Origin: Cenococcum geophilum 1.58
Lineage: Eukaryota; Ascomycota; Dothideomycetes; Gloniales; Gloniaceae
Reading direction: 5' to 3'
DNA length: 64,000 nt
Assembly (NCBI GenBank): GCA_001692895.1
Contig: KV748238.1
Span: forward strand, 930,001 to 994,000
Part shown: positions 58,087 through 64,000 of the stretch, piece by piece
How positions within the stretch are numbered: position 1 is the stretch's first letter
Layout of the letters: every line of letters begins with the position of its first letter
Notes under the pieces: generated by a model
Seen by the model: only the letters and a program-made list of their open reading frames with translations
What the model was told of the DNA's origin: nothing
The model's database searches: none
Made by a program: the position numbers and the translations under genes

Positions 58087-58467
58087 TGTTATAAAACTAC
58101 CCCATAATACCTTGCACACAACCACCCTTCTCCACTACATTCCACCTACCCTATATAATTCGACACTAGTAGAATATAGCAGACGCCGCACATTGCCCTT
58201 ACGTTGTTGCATATTGCCCCGCATTGCCGTATATTGCCCTTATATTACCCTATTAGCAGAATATGGCAGGATATGCGCTCCGATACTATTATGTGGCCTA
58301 TACACTTATTAACCTAGTAACTATATACTAATATATATCTCCCTTTCTACCCATTTTCTACCTTTTTTCCTTACACAACGTCTTAATTTTACTACGCAGT
58401 TTATATACGTAGCTTAATAATATCTACTTTACTATATATTATTGCCACATATACTTGCTCTGTAATA
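58087..58467 (+). repeat. 3' LTR of Gypsy-1b (381 bp)
   Basis: Begins TGTTATAAAAC right after the polypurine tract and ends TCTGTAATA, followed by TATAA, which equals the five bases before the 5' LTR. The plus-strand frame at 58112-58312 is chance. Confidence 0.94.
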
Positions 58468-58472
58468 TATAA

Positions 58473-60620
58473 TAACCTAAATAGAAACTCTATAGATACC
58501 CTATAGAAGGCCGTCGCCAAAAGGTAAAAAGGTACCCCTAATTACGAGAAGTTGTAAGTGTATAAAGCGCTAGGTACGACGACCCTATAAGCCCTAGCAC
58601 TTAAATACACTAGGAGCTCGAAGACTCTTATATACCTACAACTGTTAACAATGTCGAAGAAAACGTAGATACCCTTTATAACGGTCGCAATATTGCTAAA
58701 AAGTAGCTGGAACGCCTCTGGCCCCACTTAGGCCAATTAGAAGACTAAGCGCAAGACGTAACTTTAAGATCTTCCCTTAAGTAGGAGATGCTAGATAAAT
58801 ACACTAATGTATTTAACTAGGGACCCAACCGGAACTCTCCTAAAGGACTATCGGCCTATAATTAGCACGGTAGTAGCGTATAGACAGCTCACGAGCTAAG
58901 CGGGTCTACCCCTTTAGGTAACCTAACTTATATACTAACTTAAGACCTAAGGCTTATAGGGAAACTCGTACTAGCTACTAGCGCTAATACTACTCCTATA
59001 GTTAGAGTTCCCCTAAGCCTAGATTTAGGAAGTTAGGAGCCCTATACTAGTATTCTTTACAAAGGATATTAAGAAGCTATTATAAAACTTTTAGAAGCTA
59101 TTATAAGACTTTTAGAAGCTATATAGGGAGGAGCTACTAATAAATATATTAGAACCCTTTAGGGGTAAATATAGATCTAGTAAGACCTAATCTATACTAG
59201 ATAAAAAATTTTATAACCTAACTAAGACTAAGGGCTTTTTAGGGGCTACTTAATACTAACCTAAAGAGGTATAGAAGATTTAAAGAAGTATCTATATAAT
59301 AAATAGAAGAAAGATATAAACTAATTGGCTAAGGCCTCTAATAGTCTAGAACTTCGCAATGGACCTAGGGCCTAATACTTGGACGATTGGGTCTATAAGA
59401 TAGATAACTTCTTTAAGATGCTAATAATATAAGACGATACTAAAAAGTATACCTAGTAGATTATTAGTGAGATTAAATATCAATTACTAAATTAGATTAT
59501 ATTTAATTAACTTAATAAAAAGTAGATTATTATATAGCTGTAACTATAGACCTTCCTAAAGAATTAGACTTAAGATCCGTATATTATATAAAATAATAAT
59601 ATAGAACTATTCTAGAACGCTATATATCGCGATAATAATAATTTCTGCCCGTTTATAAACTTTATAGAAACTTAAGCTTAATAGATAAATCTAAAACCTT
59701 TTAAAAATAAGGACGGTAGTATTTATAAGAAAGAGAAGATTAGATTTATTTAGGCTAAGATTAAGTTAGTAATTTAAGACGAAATAAAGCACGTAGGAGC
59801 CCTATTGCGGATTACTATATATATTAATTTTAAACAAGCAGTTCTAAATACTAAAGATATAGTAAGAAACTAGACCTCTTCTAGTAAGAATCTAGGGAGT
59901 TACTAGAAGTGTAGGCACTCTAGCAGTAATATAGGGTATACCTAACCTTTAAAGAAGCCTTTCTTAAAGAGGAGTTTAGATAGGCTAAGGTCGGGACCTA
60001 AAATAGCAGAAAAGACTCCTAGAGCCAATCTAATACCCATCTAGTACCCTTATAGGAATCTTTTAATAAGCTAAAAGGAAATTTTTTTAGAGGTAAAGCT
60101 TATTAGAAGACTAAATAGGGTAATAATTATACTAATAATTAAAAAAAAGAAAAGCCCTAGTTATAGACTTTTAGTTATAACTGGGGCAAGATATAGAAGA
60201 AAAGACCCTCTATATTATTATTAAGTTAAAAATAACACTCTCTATAGGTAAAAGGCGTTAGTTCTAAGCACTATATAATAGTAGCGCAAAAATTAATCTT
60301 ATATAATATAATTTAGCAAAAAAGTATAAACTTATCCCGTTATTATAGTAGCGGAAACCTATTATAGGCTTCCTAGATAAATATTAGATTAAACTATATA
60401 GCGTTTATAAGCTTATAGTATTAGTAGCCGATATATATAATAACACTAAGGTAGTTAGTCTATAACCCTTTTGGGTAGCTAACTTCGCAGGTTATAAGCT
60501 TATTTTTAGATATAATAAACACTTGCAGTAGGAACTACGTTGTAAACACTAATGGGCTAGGTATATAAGTAAAGACAAGGGTACGACCTCTTAACTAGTA
60601 GAGTGTGTGCCTAATAAATT
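58473..60620 (+). pseudogene. Gag-protease relic of a further Gypsy-like element
   Basis: A gag-like frame at about 59360-59540 reads KIDNFFKMLI and IISEIKYQLLNQI. It is followed by a knuckle remnant at about 59905-59945 (C-x-H spacing partly lost) and an aspartic-protease segment at about 60270-60310 reading NSSAKINLI, where the expected Asp-Ser-Gly has become Asn-Ser-Ser. The segment after it (WVANFAGYKLIF, about 60475-60515) fits the second half of the protease. No RT follows: the element stops near 60620. Its LTRs are not in the window or not recognisable. It may or may not belong with the gag relic left of Gypsy-1b. Confidence 0.75.
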
Positions 60621-60809
60621 AACTCCAATTATATTCTGAAAATTACTACAAAGAAGGAACTATTTAGGCAGGGATCGTGGTCCTTTAAATACACAGCATA
60701 ACTCCTAGGAAATCCTTCGTTATACGTAATATACGTTTATACGCTTGTACGTGAGTTTCCTTTATACATTCGTATATACGTATCTGCGTATAATATCATG
60801 TGACCTTGG
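60620..60809. other. Unassigned, little-mutated DNA
   Basis: About 190 bp retaining TG and CA, with TACGTATA-type alternating runs at 60720-60790. It lies between the gag relic and the end of the helicase pseudogene and may include the gene's 3' flank. Confidence 0.5.
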
Positions 60810-61262
60810 TTACCATTCTTTATCACATGGTTCTACTGGGTCCATTATAGCCCGTGCCATAACTATCTCAATAGCGCCCTCTATCTGTAGGTTTAGTAGC
60901 TATAACATTCTATTTAAAGCGTCTGTAACACTATTAAAATACGTAGGTATATCCTTTCGTTTTCTCTTATTATAAGGCGGATTTAACAGTAGCTAAGAGG
61001 CTTAAAGTATAGTAGCCTAAGAAGAATAGATAATATCTAGTTAAGATAGTTATAAGATACTTAAACTAAATAGCTAATCTAATATAGGTTTTATAGGTTA
61101 TAGGAAACTTTAGATACAAATCTTAGTATCCCTTAAGGAGAGAATCTAATAGGCTGTTTAAATGTATATGCGGAGATTAATACTTAATACCTAGGTATCA
61201 ATTAGAGCTCTATACTAGTCTTAGCTAAGTTAATAAATAAATAGAACGCTAAGGAATATTAA

Positions 61263-62340
61263 ATACTAACCTGCTAAAGCTGTATTATATCTAAAACTAA
61301 GGGCGGAGACTGAATACTAGGCTGCTAAAGCTACGTCACATCTAAAACTAAGGGCCGGGATTAAACACCAACTCGCTAATACTACGTTGTACCTAAAAGT
61401 AAGGGCGGAGATCGAGTACTAGGCCATAGGTTCTAAGCTACACCTAAATTAGAGGGTAGAGATTAAGTGCTAGGCTATAGGTTCTAAGCTACGCTAAGTT
61501 TAGAGAGTGGAGATCAAATATTAGACTGTAAATTCTAAGCCGCACCTAATTTAGAAGGCGGGGATTAAGCATTAGTATGTAAATTCTAAACTACGCCTAG
61601 TTTAAAGGATAGAGATTAAGTATTAGCCTGCAAATCCTAAGCTTTAGAGTTTCCTAGGAGCGGAGATCTAATGCTATATTACAAATTCTAAATTTTTAGA
61701 TTTCCTATTATATAGGAACTAGTGCTACGGTATAGATCTTAAACTTTAGAATTTTTCGTAATCGGAGATCTAGTGCTGTATTGCGAATATTAAACCTTAG
61801 GCTTATCTAAAAGTTGAGACTTAGTATTACCCTATAAGCTCTAATACTTAGGCTACTCTAAAGATTTAAATTTAGTACTGTACTATTGTCACGGGACTAC
61901 CAAGTCGCTTGTCCATTCCGTGACACCTACGCACGTACCACTACTACCCCTATATCTTCGACCACGTTTCCTAATCTGTTCCTATTCTTTGTTAAACGTC
62001 TTAAACCATTACGCGTTAATGTACTTAGCACGATCAATAGCTAGCAATTAAGCTTATTCGCAACTGCTTTGTCAATCCGTAACAACTATAAGCTTTAATA
62101 TTTAGATTACTCTAAAGGCTAAGACTTAATACTTTACTATAAGCTCTAATATCTAGATTATTCTAAGGGTTAAAATACGGAGCTACCTTGTAAGCTATAA
62201 TACCTAGCCTACCCTAGAGACTAGTTTCTAATACTATAGTATAGACTTAGATATCTAGGAGCTATAGGGAGTTAATATCTATTATTATAGTATAGACTCT
62301 AATATTTAAGAGGTCGATACTTAATATTAGACAACTAATG
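61263..62340 (-). repeat. 51-bp tandem repeat coding for a 17-residue repeat
   Basis: Units spaced exactly 51 bp (landmarks at 61301, 61352, 61403, 61454, 61505, 61556, 61607, 61658 and on to 61861) give about 12 copies before the solo LTR and about 5 more degenerate ones after it. On the minus strand each unit translates to a 17-residue block opening with Gln-His/Tyr (QHQIS..., QYLIS...), the Gln often now a stop. The register on the far side of the LTR is displaced by exactly the 203 bp that the LTR and its TSD add. Confidence 0.88.
61887..62084. mobile_element. Solo LTR (198 bp) within the helicase repeat region
   Basis: Starts TGTCACGGGACTACC and ends CAATCCGTAACA, with a perfect TSD ACTAT (61882-61886 and 62085-62089). 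It retains CpG, CpA and TpG and is clearly less mutated than the surrounding pseudogene. The first eight bases equal the start of the Gypsy-3 LTR, but the body differs, so it is another family. Confidence 0.92.
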
Positions 62341-64000
62341 CTAATTATTGCCCTAGAACTGTTAATACCTAGCCTAACGTTAAACCTAAAAGCGGGCCTA
62401 ACTTTAAGATCCTAGGTATCCGCCCTATATTAAAAACTAGATCTAATTATTGCGTTACTAGAACTAATATCTATTATAGGGTTTTAGTGTACTTAACCTA
62501 AAGGTATTCTGCTAGCTAGAGTTTAGGCTAGCTAGCTATATGTTTCTACTAGATATAGGCTAAGAAAGTAATAGTGTTAGCAGCCCTATATAGAGATTTT
62601 TAGCGGATATCGATTAAGGTAGCTGGGCTACTTATATTTACAGACTTTAAGCTACTAATATAGTACGCCTCTCTGCTGTCTTAGACTGTGGTAATATCCG
62701 CTCTACACTATCTTTTAATTTACCTTTTCTACCTTAGCTTAAATAAAAGTAATAAACTTATTTAGATTATTACTAAACTAATTCCAATTCCAATTAAGTA
62801 GGTTTTTCTTAAGCGCCTTATAGTTAGTTATATACTAGGCGTAGCTATAAAGGGTGGCAATTTACTTATTGGATATAATATAGCTTAAGGTTAAATTCTA
62901 AATAGTGTATTAATATTTCTTCTCTATCTAGTTATAGAACTAGTTTTTTATGCTTACGGTAAAAGCCTTTTATTATATCTTCTTTAGAATTCCCTTTATA
63001 TATAGCTTGTAGATATTAAACTCTTTAAAAGCCTATAAAGTAGAATTACAGTTAGAGTAATATTACTAGCCACTAGTGGACGGAGACTATTCCTTATAGT
63101 TCTCTAATATAATCTTTTATAAGCAGCCCTTTTCCTTATTTATAAGAGTATAAATATAATAGAAGAGATCTGCTCTTTTCTTAGTATTAGTCTTCAGGTA
63201 CTATACTAGCTTCTTTTATAAAATATCCGTAAGTAGAATTACAGATATTCCACCTAGACTAAGTTCTCGCCCTATATTAGATGCGGATAGATTAGAATTA
63301 GTATTGCTGTATACGGACACTCTTAAAGATATATCGCTAGCAAAATCACTAGTCCCGTCCTCTTGCGACACCTCTTATAATATCTCTTACTTGATACGAT
63401 ATTTATAGCTAAGTTAACTTAGCTAAGATTAGAAGGCTCTATTAATACAACTACAACTTTTAGCTAGCCTAGTAATATCCTTACGCGGACCTTTATACTA
63501 ATCCTTGATTAGAAATATTACCTTACCTATTTAACTACTACTATAAGCAGCGCGTCTAAAGCGTTACTATAATATATTAATAGACATATTTTTAAGTATA
63601 CTATACTATACAACATAATTAATATTAGGAATATTAGCGCTATAGGAAAGCGCGTTAGAGGAGACTAAAATATAGATTTCTAAGTTAGGCTTTCTTAACT
63701 CCTTATATAGTCTATTTTTATCTATAATAGCTAATAATATATAATAAAGCTAAACTGCTCTTCTAGCCTATACTTCCTAGTACCTATAATATATTAACCA
63801 CAAACGAATTAAGTCCCTACTTAGTAATATTATATCCTTTAAATTAAGAAAGATAATTATCTTTAGGATCTAGTAGGGAGTTGGCGTATATTAGATTCTC
63901 TGCTTGGCGGATATAGCGGATATCTAGCTAAATACCTATCCGATTAGCGTAGACGATAGATTCCTTACTAGAGCTTCTTTATACGCGCGGTCTATAATAA

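Larger units (their letters stand above)
33535..58467 (+). mobile_element. Gypsy-1b: Ty3/Gypsy element expanded to about 25 kb by nested insertions
   Basis: Two 381-bp LTRs (33535-33915 and 58087-58467) are flanked by TATAA on both sides (33530-33534 and 58468-58472). The internal region is colinear with Gypsy-1a but interrupted by a Copia element, a 424-bp palindrome, a ~100-bp insertion and a 7.1-kb LINE. Removing these leaves an element of roughly 6 kb. It is more mutated than Gypsy-1a. The polypurine tract (AAGAGGGGGGTAC) is intact before the 3' LTR. Confidence 0.95.
60810..64000 (-). pseudogene. SF2/RecQ-like DNA helicase gene, RIP-degraded, 5' end outside the window
   Basis: Read on the minus strand from 64000, one register stays open apart from TAA/TAG at likely Gln/Trp codons for over 1 kb. 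SF2 C-lobe features appear in order: a motif IV-like IILLSRDLIRLWL (about 63790-63842), a motif V-like ILVSSNALSYSANIPNI (about 63620-63680, where family members have ATDALGMG...IPDI) and motif VI at 63543-63569 (former QRFGRAA, now stops then RFRRAA). A Ser-rich stretch and a basic stretch follow. Then come 17-residue repeats (61263 to about 62340), and a short C-terminal tail ends with EPCDKEW and a stop at 60810. The register changes somewhere around 62.4-62.9 kb. A solo LTR splits the repeats. The family unwinds DNA in recombination; telomere-linked relatives exist in fungi, but that link is inference. The N-lobe (ATP-binding) is not in view. Confidence 0.78.

Noticed and set aside
62460-64000. 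A plus-strand gene in the right-hand 1.5 kb
   Set aside because: A plus-strand frame also avoids TGA, but the minus-strand frame carries ordered SF2 helicase motifs and a more protein-like composition.

Overview
The window looks like a block of AT-rich, transposon-packed heterochromatin from a filamentous ascomycete (Pezizomycotina). The evidence is the company of element types: Ty3/Gypsy elements with chromodomain-like integrase ends, a fungal-type Ty1/Copia element, Tad-like LINEs and a Helitron. Almost every coding region also carries the scars of repeat-induced point mutation (RIP). CpA and TpG are scarce and TpA is everywhere, while CpG is still common. Glutamine and tryptophan codons have become TAG/TAA, Cys and His codons have become Tyr, and ATG has become ATA. 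No intact gene is visible. The longest ATG-to-stop frame (124 codons) is only a minisatellite.

Layout. 1-5633: most of Gypsy-1a. 5993-13982: complete Gypsy-2 with 421-bp LTRs and target-site duplication (TSD) CTTTG. 14991 to about 29821: an older relative of Gypsy-2, split by a solo LTR (15580-15835), by LINE-B (16132-27966, itself split by Gypsy-3 at 17143-23486 and by a 260-bp palindromic element at 23772-24031) and by a 5'-truncated LINE-B copy (about 28571-29601). 29835-29934: a 100-bp LINE-A stub with a 13-bp TSD. 30.1-32.15 kb: a cluster of minisatellites with a duplicated higher-order unit. 32.15-33.5 kb: a gag relic.

33535-58467 is one Gypsy element (Gypsy-1b, 381-bp LTRs, TSD TATAA) swollen to about 25 kb by later insertions. 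These are a Copia element (33943 to about 45252, TSD ACTAC, carrying a Helitron of about 5 kb upstream of its gag), a 424-bp palindromic element at a TA site (48149-48572), about 100 bp of unknown origin (49253-49352), and a 7.1-kb LINE-A on the minus strand (50439-57544, 11-bp TSD). Comparison with Gypsy-1a shows that the interrupted sequence rejoins cleanly at the Copia, palindrome and LINE-A insertion points; the roughly 100-bp insertion has no clean junction.

58473-60620 is a gag-protease relic. 60810-64000 (minus strand, running off the window) is a RIP-degraded gene for an SF2/RecQ-like helicase with a 17-residue tandem-repeat tail, and a solo LTR interrupts that tail. This is the only candidate non-transposon gene.

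Nothing here works as a present-day pathway. The genes are interesting as a dated stack of insertions and as a record of what RIP hits (long duplicated DNA) and spares (short palindromic elements, the 5' end of LINE-A, the Helitron tail, some unique flanks). I did not find a previously undescribed functional system. The best leads are the helicase relic, the un-RIPed palindromic elements and the composite minisatellite. A regional centromere or subtelomeric location is possible but is inference.
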